Assembly (NCBI GenBank): GCA_016702305.1 | Contig: JADJEH010000001.1 | Location: 744,001 to 808,000, forward strand | Length of the DNA stretch: 64,000 nt | Direction of reading: 5' to 3' | DNA from: a bacterium | GTDB lineage: Bacteria > Electryoneota > RPQS01 | Shown: one piece after another, positions 20,701-28,120 of the stretch | Position numbering within the stretch: position 1 is the first letter of the stretch | Layout: each line of letters starts with the position of its first letter | Translations under genes and position numbers: made by a program | The notes under the pieces: model-generated | What the model saw: the letters and a program-made list of their open reading frames with translations, nothing else | What the model was told of the DNA's origin: nothing | The model's database searches: none

Positions 20701-20869
20701 ATGCGGCTGCTATTACGTTTGGTACGCCATCGCCTCGGAACCCGTGTTCCCGACCGATTACACCTTGGTCACTCCCACGCCGATTTCTGCGACGTTCTAT
20801 GATGACTCCGCCTTGCTGAGTCCCGACACGCGCCGGATTTACGTCGTGACGGGAACTCCCTGCCCATAA
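17764..20869 (+). CDS. Exported lamin-tail-domain multidomain protein (frameshifted near 19150)
   Basis: Signal peptide MRHLRGLFLLLGCLALSLPVMAQ from the ATG at 17764, reported in two parts: basic start, then a hydrophobic core ending in AQ. The mature protein has three lamin-tail repeats starting VVITEVMYDD (about 17845 and 18665) and VVFTEFMPNP (about 19445). Two SbsA-type Ig-like domains lie between them (about 18375-18640 and 19170-19430), then an OB-fold-like region (about 19960-20620) and a C-terminal FN3-like domain. The frame breaks near 19150: the first frame stops at 19209 while homologous sequence resumes one frame over. By comparison with the first repeat unit, about a dozen residues of linker after CSPG are missing. 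No type IX sorting tail is visible. Confidence 0.8.
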
Positions 20870-20891
20870 TGTCCAATTCGTGACAGAAATG

Positions 20892-20926
20892 ACGGCCCGG
20901 TTCCCAAAGGAATCGGGCCGTTTCTC
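20892..20926 (+). terminator. Rho-independent terminator of the lamin-tail gene
   Basis: 8-bp stem ACGGCCCG/CGGGCCGT (20892-20899, 20914-20921) followed by a T-rich tail, 22 bases past the stop codon. Confidence 0.8.
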
Positions 20927-21013
20927 TCTGAATACACTTGGGTTAGGCTTCTGCTATGACAAGTTGACACGGCGGCACAGGGATTGCTGTTTGAGCGCTT
21001 GAAGGAGAACTCC

Positions 21014-21445
21014 ATGGCAGATAACCTGATTCAGAACTTCTTGGTCCAGCAGAATCCGACCGCGGTCACGCTGAAGGCCATGCTCGACGCCCAGGCGACG
21101 CGGCAGCGTGCGCATGCGCAAAACATTGCCAATGCAGAAACGCCCGGCTACCAGCGTGTACGCGTGGATTTTGAAGACATGTTGCGGGAGAAGCTCGACG
21201 GCGCAGATCAAACATTAGCGCGGGGCGATCAACGCCATGTGGGCGCCACCGACGAGCTGGACGGTCTGACGCATCGTGTAACTCGCGAACCGCTGCTCGA
21301 GGATCTGACCGGCGTCAATGGCGTGAACATTGAAGAGGAAATGGCAGAGATGGCCGAAACGCAGTTGCGGTATCTCGCCGCGCTGGAGCTGCTAAGGCGT
21401 CGTTATGATGGCATGAAGTCGGCTATCACCGGCAACGTTCGGTAG
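21014..21445 (+). CDS. flgB: Flagellar basal-body rod protein FlgB
   Basis: 143 residues from the ATG at 21014, preceded by the Shine-Dalgarno GAAGGAG. The Flg_bb_rod motif is clear: HAQNIANAETPGYQRVRVDF (residues 36-55), and the C-terminal helix (MAEMAETQLRYLAALELLRRR) packs in the rod. FlgB is the proximal rod subunit, exported by the flagellar type III apparatus. It stands alone: its usual partners flgC and fliE are absent, and it is flanked by the exoprotein and thyX with terminators on both sides. Other flagellar genes must lie elsewhere if the flagellum is functional. Confidence 0.92.
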   Translation: MADNLIQNFLVQQNPTAVTLKAMLDAQATRQRAHAQNIANAETPGYQRVRVDFEDMLREKLDGADQTLARGDQRHVGATDELDGLTHRVTREPLLEDLTGVNGVNIEEEMAEMAETQLRYLAALELLRRRYDGMKSAITGNVR

Positions 21446-21469
21446 ACCTGTCTAACAAATTGGCTTCGC

Positions 21470-21499
21470 ACAGCCCCGGGATCGGGGCTGTTTGTGTTT
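21470..21499 (+). terminator. Rho-independent terminator of flgB
   Basis: Stem CAGCCCCG/CGGGGCTG (21471-21478, 21483-21490) with a 4-base loop and T-rich tail, about 25 bases after the flgB stop. Confidence 0.85.
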
Positions 21500-21505
21500 A
21501 GAGAG

Positions 21506-21534
21506 TGGAGATTCCCGCGCAAAACTCTTATACT
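21506..21534 (+). promoter_or_regulatory. Candidate promoter of the thyX-like gene
   Basis: TGGAGA (21506-21511), 17-base spacer and TATACT (21529-21534), placing a start about 23 bases before the ATG. The -35 box is poor, but the spacing matches the other promoters in the window. Confidence 0.4.
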
Positions 21535-21563
21535 TCGGGGTCACTCTTTAACCTCTAAGGCTT

Positions 21564-23114
21564 ATGGCTCCGATTGTACGATTGGCCGGCTACAATGTCG
21601 ATGCAGAGCTACTCTCCGAAACCGTGGAGATTCTGCGCGAGTTGGACCACCTCTCCAAGTCCATTGGGAACAACCCGTCCGCAAGTGATCTCAAGGACGC
21701 TATGGAACGCCTTGGGGAGGAGTTGCGGTCGCGTGTTGATTTTGAAGCGTTTACGCCCGAGACGATCTCGGCTGCCTATGCCCGCATCAGTCGTGATCCA
21801 TCCCATGTGACCGAGTTGCGGCGGTCGGCACGGTTCAGCGTGGCGCGTGCTCGAAAGTCGAATGAGAACATCATTTTTGGACTGGGGCACGCATCCGTGG
21901 CCGAGCACGCGGCGTTCAATTTCGATATCTCGCACTTGTCTCGCCTGGCGGCGGAGGAGCTACAATTCCACCGACTCCAGAGTTTCACCGAGAAATCTCA
22001 ACGGTATATCACGATTGGGGAGGAGTACGTTGTTCCCATCGAGATTGCCGGGACCGAACAGGAACCTGTGTTTCGGCAAGCGGTTGCGCGGCTGTTTCAG
22101 GCCTATAATGTGATCTTTGAGGCATTGACGGACTATCACCTGCCCGAGGATGCGTCGGCCCTAAGCAAGACCGACGTGCGCGACCTCGAGAACCGTGCAA
22201 AAGAGGATGCCCGCTATCTCTTGCCGCTGGCCTGCGCGACGCAAATGGGGATGACCTTGAATGCTCGCAATCTCGAGCACCTGTTGTGGGAGCTGTCGGA
22301 CCACCCATTGTCTGAGGTCCACGAGTTGGGCCAGGCGCTGCATGTTGCTGTGGGGCGGATGGCTCCTTCTCTCGTAAAATATACGACGCGCGGATCCTAT
22401 CCTCGGTCGAATCGGGCAAAACTTGCAGGGATAATGCGAAAACAAAGTCCCTCTTCGCAGAAAATGCAGTTTTGGTCCGAACCGCGAGTTGAACTGGTTG
22501 ATTATGATGAATCTGCTGAGGATCGCGTCATTAAGGCGTTCAGGTTCACTGCCGGGGGTGCCGATTCGGGCGACATCAGCCGGGATCCGCACGAATTCTG
22601 GGCCGAGATCTATCGGGACTTGGGTGCTCATGATCCTGTTTACCGTGAATTTGAGAGTGCTCGCGCGACCTTCATTTTGGAGATGAGTGCGACCTGCTAT
22701 GCCCAGTTCAAGCGGCACCGCTTGATGACTCAGCTTGTACAAACCTATGATTTACAATATTCTGCGGTCGTTCCGCCGGCAATAGAGTCGCTTGGCCAAG
22801 GGGAGAGATTCCGGTCGGCCGTCCAAGAAGCAAGTCTGGCGGCCTCGGCCTTGCTGCGCTACAATCCGTTGATCGCACCCTATCTTCTTACGAATGCACA
22901 TGTTAAGCGGGTTATGTGTGTTCTGAACGCCCGCGAGTTGTACCATTTGGCGCGACTCCGATGCGATTCCCATGCCCAGTGGGAGATACAGATTTTGGCC
23001 ACTAAAATGGTGGAATCTCTTCGACCTAAATGGCCAAACCTTCTCGCTTTAGCATGTGGAAAGGACAAGTTTCCCGAACAATATGCTGAAATCTCCCGCC
23101 GTATGGGATTTTAA
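21564..23114 (+). CDS. thyX: Tandem-domain ThyX-like (flavin-dependent thymidylate synthase family) protein
   Basis: 516 residues, about twice a usual ThyX, from the ATG at 21564. The N-terminal half (to about 270) has GLGHASVAEHA and a near-complete ThyX signature at about residues 134-147, FHRLQSFTEKSQRY, where the canonical RHRxxSxNExSxR has R to F and N to T changes. The C-terminal half (about 310-516) keeps RHR near residue 383 but continues LMTQLVQTYD, and ends with LNARELYHLARLRCDSHAQWEIQ, a typical ThyX C-terminal helix. ThyX enzymes make dTMP using FAD and methylene-folate. Two eroded sites in one chain may form a pseudo-dimer or a different enzyme. It is single-cistron, flanked by terminators. 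Confidence 0.85.
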   Translation: MAPIVRLAGYNVDAELLSETVEILRELDHLSKSIGNNPSASDLKDAMERLGEELRSRVDFEAFTPETISAAYARISRDPSHVTELRRSARFSVARARKSNENIIFGLGHASVAEHAAFNFDISHLSRLAAEELQFHRLQSFTEKSQRYITIGEEYVVPIEIAGTEQEPVFRQAVARLFQAYNVIFEALTDYHLPEDASALSKTDVRDLENRAKEDARYLLPLACATQMGMTLNARNLEHLLWELSDHPLSEVHELGQALHVAVGRMAPSLVKYTTRGSYPRSNRAKLAGIMRKQSPSSQKMQFWSEPRVELVDYDESAEDRVIKAFRFTAGGADSGDISRDPHEFWAEIYRDLGAHDPVYREFESARATFILEMSATCYAQFKRHRLMTQLVQTYDLQYSAVVPPAIESLGQGERFRSAVQEASLAASALLRYNPLIAPYLLTNAHVKRVMCVLNARELYHLARLRCDSHAQWEIQILATKMVESLRPKWPNLLALACGKDKFPEQYAEISRRMGF

Positions 23115-23118
23115 ATGA

Positions 23119-23152
23119 GAAAACACCCGACCAATTCATGGTCGGGTGTTTC
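23119..23152 (+). terminator. Terminator of the thyX-like gene
   Basis: Perfect 12-bp stem (23121-23132 with 23140-23151) and 7-base loop, A-rich on the left and T-rich on the right, beginning 6 bases after the stop. Confidence 0.85.
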
Positions 23153-23634
23153 ATTAAAGGCGAGCGCTGGTTCAGATGTCAGCTACGATCTTGGTGGGTC
23201 CCGGGGTATTAATACGTCAACCTTCACCCTTAGCAAGCGCCCGTTTATTGCACGCCGGTCTCTTCGATCAATGCATATTCTACATTCTGCATTTGCATAC
23301 AGTATGCCAATGAGATATGTGGCAAATCTTGAAAGTGCATGTTATTTTAAGTGTAAAATTATTATGCGTTAAGTGAAGCATAAGACGATCCAATTCGATA
23401 TAACATACAGTTCGTCGGCTTGATCGAGTTGTGCAGTTTCTGCGTTCTGTTTCTTTTCTTGCGCTGTAGCCACCAGAAATGCAGTATTCGACGTGCATTA
23501 TTCGAGCGACCGATGATCCTTCGCAGCTAATCAACCGGTCGGCGCGGTTTTTCCCACGAAATTCGCGGATTCTGGCTCATAGTCTTGGGAACCACGAAGC
23601 TGCGCCAACTGATTTGCGGCCTGAGCGGACTGGC
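23153..23634. other. Intergenic stretch with no recognised gene
   Basis: AT-richer than its surroundings (notably 23280-23400). A short frame that opens at 23115 starts inside the thyX terminator and matches nothing. I see no hairpin, RNA or protein-coding signal that I can support before the promoter at 23635. Confidence 0.6.
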
Positions 23635-23663
23635 TTGCATGTCTTGGCCTAAGTCCTTATATT
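23635..23663 (+). promoter_or_regulatory. Strong sigma70-type promoter before candidate sRNA and tRNA-Leu
   Basis: TTGCAT (23635-23640), exactly 17 bases, TATATT (23658-23663). The predicted start is near 23670, about 100 bases upstream of tRNA-Leu. Confidence 0.65.
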
Positions 23664-23669
23664 CCAGCT

Positions 23670-23766
23670 TAACGTTTGATACCGGTTTCCACCAGCTTAG
23701 AGCGTGACTGCTATTTCGATTGGCCCCCCACGATCGTCAAGCTCCGCTATGCTGGTGGTCTTTTTT
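23670..23766 (+). ncRNA. Candidate small RNA or structured leader upstream of tRNA-Leu
   Basis: Between a strong promoter and a T6 run lies about 95 bases that can close into one long hairpin. The outer stem is CCACCAGC (23690-23697) with GCTGGTGG just before the T-run, an AGCG/CGCT stem sits inside it, and a small TCGAT/ATCGT stem inside that. The following T6 (23761-23766) makes it look like an independently terminated RNA. It lacks the SRP, tmRNA and RNase P signatures, and I do not recognise it. The alternative is a processed 5' leader of tRNA-Leu. Confidence 0.4.
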
Positions 23767-23770
23767 CGCT

Positions 23771-23856
23771 GCCGGAGTGGCGGAACTGGTAGACGCAGCA
23801 GACTCAAAATCTGCCGAGGCTTACGCTTCGTGCCGGTTCGATTCCGGCTTCCGGCA
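23771..23856 (+). tRNA. tRNA-Leu (anticodon CAA)
   Basis: Acceptor GCCGGAG pairs with TTCCGGC; anticodon stem GCAGA/TCTGC encloses CTCAAAA (anticodon CAA, reads UUG). A long class II variable arm and the GGTTCGATTCC T-loop are present. The CCA end is not fully encoded. It is followed directly by a hairpin terminator. Confidence 0.95.
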
Positions 23857-23859
23857 CCC

Positions 23860-23892
23860 GGCCCGTTCTGAACGGGCCTTATTGTTTTTATT
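23860..23892 (+). terminator. Terminator of tRNA-Leu
   Basis: Stem GGCCCGTT/AACGGGCC (23860-23867, 23871-23878) with a 3-base loop, then a T-rich run. Confidence 0.8.
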
Positions 23893-23909
23893 GCTTTTAG
23901 GAGTCAAGA

Positions 23910-24911
23910 GTGGCCTCAACCTACGCCACGTCCGGCGTAAATCTCGACCGTGCTGCGGTTGCCAAGCGCCTTATTTCTGCGGCTGCGAAATCAACCCACA
24001 CTCCTAATGTAGTGCGCGGCATCGGCCTGTTCGGGGGTTTCTTTGCGCTGGATGATGCGCCGGACGGCCAAGTTCTGGTGGCCTCGACGGATGGTGTCGG
24101 GACAAAGGTGCTTCTGGGTACCCAACTCGGTAAGCTTGACGGCCTCGGAGAGGACCTTGTCCATCACTCGATCAATGACATTCTGGTTTGTGGCGCACGG
24201 CCGTTGTTCTTCCTGGACTACCTGGCCTTCGGGAAACTCGATCCCGACCTCGCCGGTGTCCTCGCCGAAAGCATGGCGCGCGGCTGTCGCAGCCATGGGG
24301 TTGCGCTGATCGGCGGCGAAACGGCGGAAATGCCGGGGCTATACGAGGAAGGGCACTTTGATTTGGCCGGTACGATCGTCGGCTCGGTGAAACGCAGCGC
24401 GATCTTCGACGGGACAAAAGTCAAGCGTGGTGACGTGCTCATCGGCGTGGCATCCAGCGGGCCGCATACGAATGGGTATTCGTTGATTCGCAAGGTGCTC
24501 GAACCCAAAAACGCAGCGGACGAACTGGACTCGCTTACACTGTCCGACGGCGTGAGATTCAGCGATGCCGTGATGGCGCCGCACCGTTGCTACTGGAATG
24601 AGATGCAGCCGCTGCTGGGACATCCGGGGCTGCACGCGATGTCTCACATCACCGGAGGTGGATTGGTCGAAAACACCGAACGCGTGCTGCGCGATGGCCT
24701 GCATCTTGACGTGGATTGGAGCGCCTGGGCATTGCCGGAACTGTTCGCCAGAATCCAAGAGTGGGGTGGGGTGGCGGATGACGAAATGCGGCGGGTGTTC
24801 AACTGCGGCATCGGTCTGGTCCTCATCGTGGCGGCGGAGTCCGAGTCTGAGTTTCATGCGGCGTTCGCGCGCAACGGTGAACGTGTCTTCACAATCGGGC
24901 GCGTCGTTTGA
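23910..24911 (+). CDS. purM: Phosphoribosylformylglycinamidine cyclo-ligase (AIR synthetase)
   Basis: 333 residues, normal for PurM, from a GTG with a well-spaced AGGAG. It makes aminoimidazole ribotide with ATP in purine synthesis. Signatures are YATSGVNLD at the N-terminus, the LVASTDGVGTK ATP/substrate loop (about 53-63), LIGGETAEMPGLY (about 135-147) and HITGGGLVEN (about 251-260). It starts the purM, plsY, gpsA, asnS, acyP, FAD-oxidase run, whose members overlap or nearly touch. Confidence 0.97.
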   Translation: MASTYATSGVNLDRAAVAKRLISAAAKSTHTPNVVRGIGLFGGFFALDDAPDGQVLVASTDGVGTKVLLGTQLGKLDGLGEDLVHHSINDILVCGARPLFFLDYLAFGKLDPDLAGVLAESMARGCRSHGVALIGGETAEMPGLYEEGHFDLAGTIVGSVKRSAIFDGTKVKRGDVLIGVASSGPHTNGYSLIRKVLEPKNAADELDSLTLSDGVRFSDAVMAPHRCYWNEMQPLLGHPGLHAMSHITGGGLVENTERVLRDGLHLDVDWSAWALPELFARIQEWGGVADDEMRRVFNCGIGLVLIVAAESESEFHAAFARNGERVFTIGRVV

Positions 24912-25504
24912 GTCTGTGGCTTGCGGCATTGATGGGCTATTTGATCGGCGGTATTCCCACCGGAATCTGGCTGACAAAGGCCATCGCAGGTCAAGACCCG
25001 CGGGCGGTCGGCTCGGGTAGTTCGGGTGCCACAAATGTTTCGCGATTGTTGGGCAAGAAATGGGGAGTCGTGGTGCTCCTGCTGGACGGGCTGAAGGGGT
25101 TCCTGCCTGTGGCGCTGGTTGCGCCGCTGGTCTGGCCTCACCAAGCTGCGCAGGCGCAGGCTTTCATGGCGTGCGGTGCGGTCGCCGGACATGTTTTTAC
25201 GCCCTATGCGAGATTTCGCGGCGGCAAGGGAGTGGCCACCGCAGGAGGTGCCATGGCCGCGGTACACGGAATGGCGCTGCTGATGGCACTCGGAGTCTGG
25301 ATCCTAGCGTTCGTCGCGTCGCGTCGCGTCTCACTTTCGTCAATGTGCGCCGCCGCCGCATTTCCGTTGCTAATGTACGTTGGTGAAGAGCGCCCGGAGA
25401 TGACCGAAGTAATGTCCGGCATTGTGCTGGCGCTCTTTTTGTTTTATACACACCGGGAAAATATCCAACGGCTGATCAACGGCACTGAGCCGAGGTATCG
25501 CTGA
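24908..25504 (+). CDS. plsY: Glycerol-3-phosphate acyltransferase PlsY
   Basis: 198 residues from a TTG overlapping the purM stop by 4 bases. It is an integral membrane acyltransferase that uses acyl-phosphate to make lysophosphatidate. Family motifs are visible: GGIPTGIWL near the N-terminus, GSGSSGATNVSRLLG (about 36-50) and the RFRGGKGVATAGG motif (about 100-112). Five hydrophobic helices are predicted. A TCGCG pentanucleotide is repeated three times at 25314-25328 within the coding sequence. The next gene, gpsA, supplies its glycerol-3-phosphate substrate. Confidence 0.95.
   Translation: MSLWLAALMGYLIGGIPTGIWLTKAIAGQDPRAVGSGSSGATNVSRLLGKKWGVVVLLLDGLKGFLPVALVAPLVWPHQAAQAQAFMACGAVAGHVFTPYARFRGGKGVATAGGAMAAVHGMALLMALGVWILAFVASRRVSLSSMCAAAAFPLLMYVGEERPEMTEVMSGIVLALFLFYTHRENIQRLINGTEPRYR
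25314..25330 (+). repeat. TCGCG pentanucleotide repeat inside plsY
   Basis: Three exact tandem TCGCG units plus a partial fourth. The unit length is not a multiple of three, so slippage would shift the frame. Confidence 0.6.
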
Positions 25505-26499
25505 TGCGCGTTACGGTGATCGGAGCGGGAAGCTGGGGAACGGCGCTGGCGATTCATGCGGCGGCGCTCGGGCACGATGTACGATTGTGGGCGCGCGAAA
25601 GCGACCTCGTCGCCGAGATGCGCGAGACGAAACGCAATCTGCGCTATCTACCGGAGGGCCGATGGTCGGAAAACCTGACGCCGCACGATGACATGCGCGA
25701 AGCGCTCGCCGATGCCGAAGTCGTTGTTCTCTCGATCCCGCTGCAGTTCGTGCGGAGTTTATTGCAGCAATACGGAGCTTTGGTCCCGGCGTGTTATTGT
25801 GTGGGTACGGCCAAGGGCATTGAGACCGCGACCGGCAAACTCGAACACGAAATTGTGCATGAGGTGCTGCCGGGGCTGGATATGACGCGCTATGCTGCGC
25901 TGTCCGGTCCGACATTGGCCGCCGAAGTTGCTCTGGGGATGCCGACCTCCGCCGTCGTGGCGAGCAATGATGAAGCCACCCGGAAAATTCTGCAACAGGC
26001 GTTGTCTTCAGAGAAATTGCGACTCTACCGCTCGGCGGACGTGCTTGGGGTAGAATTCGCGGGTGCGATGAAGAATGTGATCGCGCTCGCGGCCGGCATG
26101 GTGGACGGTATGGGCTACGGCGCCAACACGAAGGGTACCTTGATTACTCGTGGATTAGCGGAACTTGCTCGTCTGGGCGAGGCGCTGGGAGGCGCGCGCA
26201 AGACGTTCATGGGCCTCTCTGGTTTAGGTGACTTGACGACGACGTGCATGTCGCCGCGCAGCCGCAATCGCAGTTGCGGTGAGTTCATTGGCCGTGGCGA
26301 CTCGCTGGCCGTGGCATTGGAGAAAACTGGGCAGGTGGCCGAAGGTGTGTGGACGGCCCGCGCGGCCTTGGACCTGGGACGCAAACACGGTGTGAGCGTG
26401 CCCATAACCGAAGGTGTGTGCGCGGTTCTTGAAGGAACGGTGAGCGCGAAGGACGCGGTGCGGGGATTGATGGAGCGACAACTGAAAGAGGAGGATTAA
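25504..26499 (+). CDS. gpsA: Glycerol-3-phosphate dehydrogenase, NAD(P)+
   Basis: 331 residues; the ATG shares one base with the plsY stop. It reduces dihydroxyacetone phosphate to sn-glycerol-3-phosphate for phospholipid synthesis. The Rossmann motif GAGSWGTALA (residues 6-15), the LSGPTLAAEVALG segment, the catalytic Lys in EFAGAMKNVIALAAG (about 186-200) and GLSGLGDLTTTCMSPRSRN are all present. Its pairing with plsY makes a phospholipid-precursor module. Confidence 0.97.
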   Translation: MRVTVIGAGSWGTALAIHAAALGHDVRLWARESDLVAEMRETKRNLRYLPEGRWSENLTPHDDMREALADAEVVVLSIPLQFVRSLLQQYGALVPACYCVGTAKGIETATGKLEHEIVHEVLPGLDMTRYAALSGPTLAAEVALGMPTSAVVASNDEATRKILQQALSSEKLRLYRSADVLGVEFAGAMKNVIALAAGMVDGMGYGANTKGTLITRGLAELARLGEALGGARKTFMGLSGLGDLTTTCMSPRSRNRSCGEFIGRGDSLAVALEKTGQVAEGVWTARAALDLGRKHGVSVPITEGVCAVLEGTVSAKDAVRGLMERQLKEED

Positions 26500-26500
26500 G

Positions 26501-27820
26501 ATGGAGAAGTTTGTGACGCCGAGTGCGCCGCATATATATATCGAGAATGCCGCCGCATGGGACGGTCAGGAAGTTACCCTCAAGGGTTGGGTGTACAATA
26601 CGCGCTCCTCGGGCAAGATCCGTTTCGTGATCGTGCGCGACGGAACGGGCATCATGCAATGTGTCGGGTCCATCAATGACATCGGCGATGCCGGCTTTGA
26701 GGCCGTAGACCGGCTGTCGCAGGAATCGTCCGTGATGGTCGTCGGCACGGTGCGCAAAGAACCACGCGCGCCCGGCGGCTTCGAAATGACGCTAAAACAA
26801 GTTGTCCCGGTCCACGTAGCCCTGGGCGAATTCCCGATTTCGCCGAAAGAACATGGCACCGCGTTCCTGATGGACAACCGGCATCTGTGGCTGCGCAGCA
26901 AGCGGCAAGTTTCGATCATGCGCGTGCGCCACACGATCGTCAAAGCGATCCGCGATTTCTTCGACGGACGCGGCTTCACCCTGTTTGATCCACCCATTTT
27001 CACCAACGCCGCTTGCGAAGGCACGTCAACGCTGTTTGAAACGGACTACTTCGGCGAAAAGGCCTACCTGTCGCAGTCGGGCCAACTCTACGGTGAATGC
27101 GGTGCGATGGCATTGGGGAAAATCTACACCTTCGGACCGACCTTTCGCGCTGAGAAATCCAAGACACGCCGGCACCTTACGGAGTTCTGGATGATTGAAC
27201 CGGAAGTCGCGTATATGGATATGTGGGGCGCCGCTGAGTTGGCGGAAGACATGATCTGCTTTATCGTGCAGAGAATTCTGGAAACGCGGCAAGAGGACCT
27301 GAAGGTCATCGAGCGCGATCCGGCGATTATCGAGCGGATTCAGAAGCCTTTCCCGCGACTGAGCTACACCGATGCAATTGACGTCTTGAAAAAGGGTGGG
27401 CACGAGATCGAATGGGGTGGAGACATCGGCGGCGACGAAGAGACAACGATTTCAAACCAGCACGACCGGCCGGTGATTCTCTATCATTTCCCTGCCGATC
27501 TGAAGGCATTTTATATGAAGCGCGATCCGGCTGATCCCAAGCTCGCGCTGGGCTTCGATGTGCTCGCCCCTGAGGGCAAGGGCGAAGTCATCGGCGGGGG
27601 ACAGCGCGAAGATGATTATGATACGCTCTGCGGTCGCATCAAGGAACACGGTTTGAACATCGAAGATTTCGAGTGGTTTCTCGACTTGCGCAAATACGGT
27701 ACCGTCCCCCACGCAGGTTTCGGGCTCGGGCTCGAACGAACTGTCGCATGGATGTGCGGTTTGCCGCACGTACGCGAGACGATTCCGTTCCCGCGCATGA
27801 TCTCCCGGCTGAAGCCATAA
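26501..27820 (+). CDS. asnS: Asparaginyl-tRNA synthetase
   Basis: 439 residues. An N-terminal OB-fold anticodon domain (about 20-115, GWVYNTRSSGKIRFVIVRDG region) precedes the class II core. Core signatures are the FTNAACEGTSTLF Asn-type motif, YLSQSGQLYGE, the motif 2 loop FRAEKSKTRRHLTEFWMIEPE and motif 3 GFGLGLERTVAWM. The TSTLF wording favours AsnRS over AspRS. It begins one base after gpsA and lies upstream of acyP. Confidence 0.95.
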   Translation: MEKFVTPSAPHIYIENAAAWDGQEVTLKGWVYNTRSSGKIRFVIVRDGTGIMQCVGSINDIGDAGFEAVDRLSQESSVMVVGTVRKEPRAPGGFEMTLKQVVPVHVALGEFPISPKEHGTAFLMDNRHLWLRSKRQVSIMRVRHTIVKAIRDFFDGRGFTLFDPPIFTNAACEGTSTLFETDYFGEKAYLSQSGQLYGECGAMALGKIYTFGPTFRAEKSKTRRHLTEFWMIEPEVAYMDMWGAAELAEDMICFIVQRILETRQEDLKVIERDPAIIERIQKPFPRLSYTDAIDVLKKGGHEIEWGGDIGGDEETTISNQHDRPVILYHFPADLKAFYMKRDPADPKLALGFDVLAPEGKGEVIGGGQREDDYDTLCGRIKEHGLNIEDFEWFLDLRKYGTVPHAGFGLGLERTVAWMCGLPHVRETIPFPRMISRLKP

Positions 27821-27826
27821 GTTTCA

Positions 27827-28120
27827 ATGAGCGGCGAATTCAAGCGCGTGCGGGTAACGGTGCGTGGCAACGTGCAAGGCGTAGGCTACCGCTATTTCGT
27901 CCTCGAGCGCGCACAGTCGTTGGGCATTCACGGATGGGTGCGCAATTTGTTTGACGGACGCGTCGAAGCCGAGCTTGAAGGCGGTGACGACGCCGTCAAA
28001 ATGTTGATTGATGCAATGCGCGAGGGGCCGACCTTCGCCCACGTACAGCAGGTCCAGACGTTTCCGCTCGGCGGCGGCGGCGAATATGACAACTTCCGCG
28101 TGCGGCCTGATGGACAGTAA
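27827..28120 (+). CDS. acyP: Acylphosphatase
   Basis: 97 residues. The catalytic pattern VRGNVQGVGYRYFV (with the phosphate-binding Arg) and GWVRNLFDGRVE (with the catalytic Asn) are intact. The enzyme hydrolyses acyl phosphates such as 1,3-bisphosphoglycerate. Its 3' end overlaps the start of the FAD-oxidase gene by 11 bases. Confidence 0.95.
   Translation: MSGEFKRVRVTVRGNVQGVGYRYFVLERAQSLGIHGWVRNLFDGRVEAELEGGDDAVKMLIDAMREGPTFAHVQQVQTFPLGGGGEYDNFRVRPDGQ

Noticed and set aside
23115..23372. 85-codon frame after thyX
   Set aside because: It starts inside the perfect 12-bp terminator hairpin, has no Shine-Dalgarno and shows no protein pattern.
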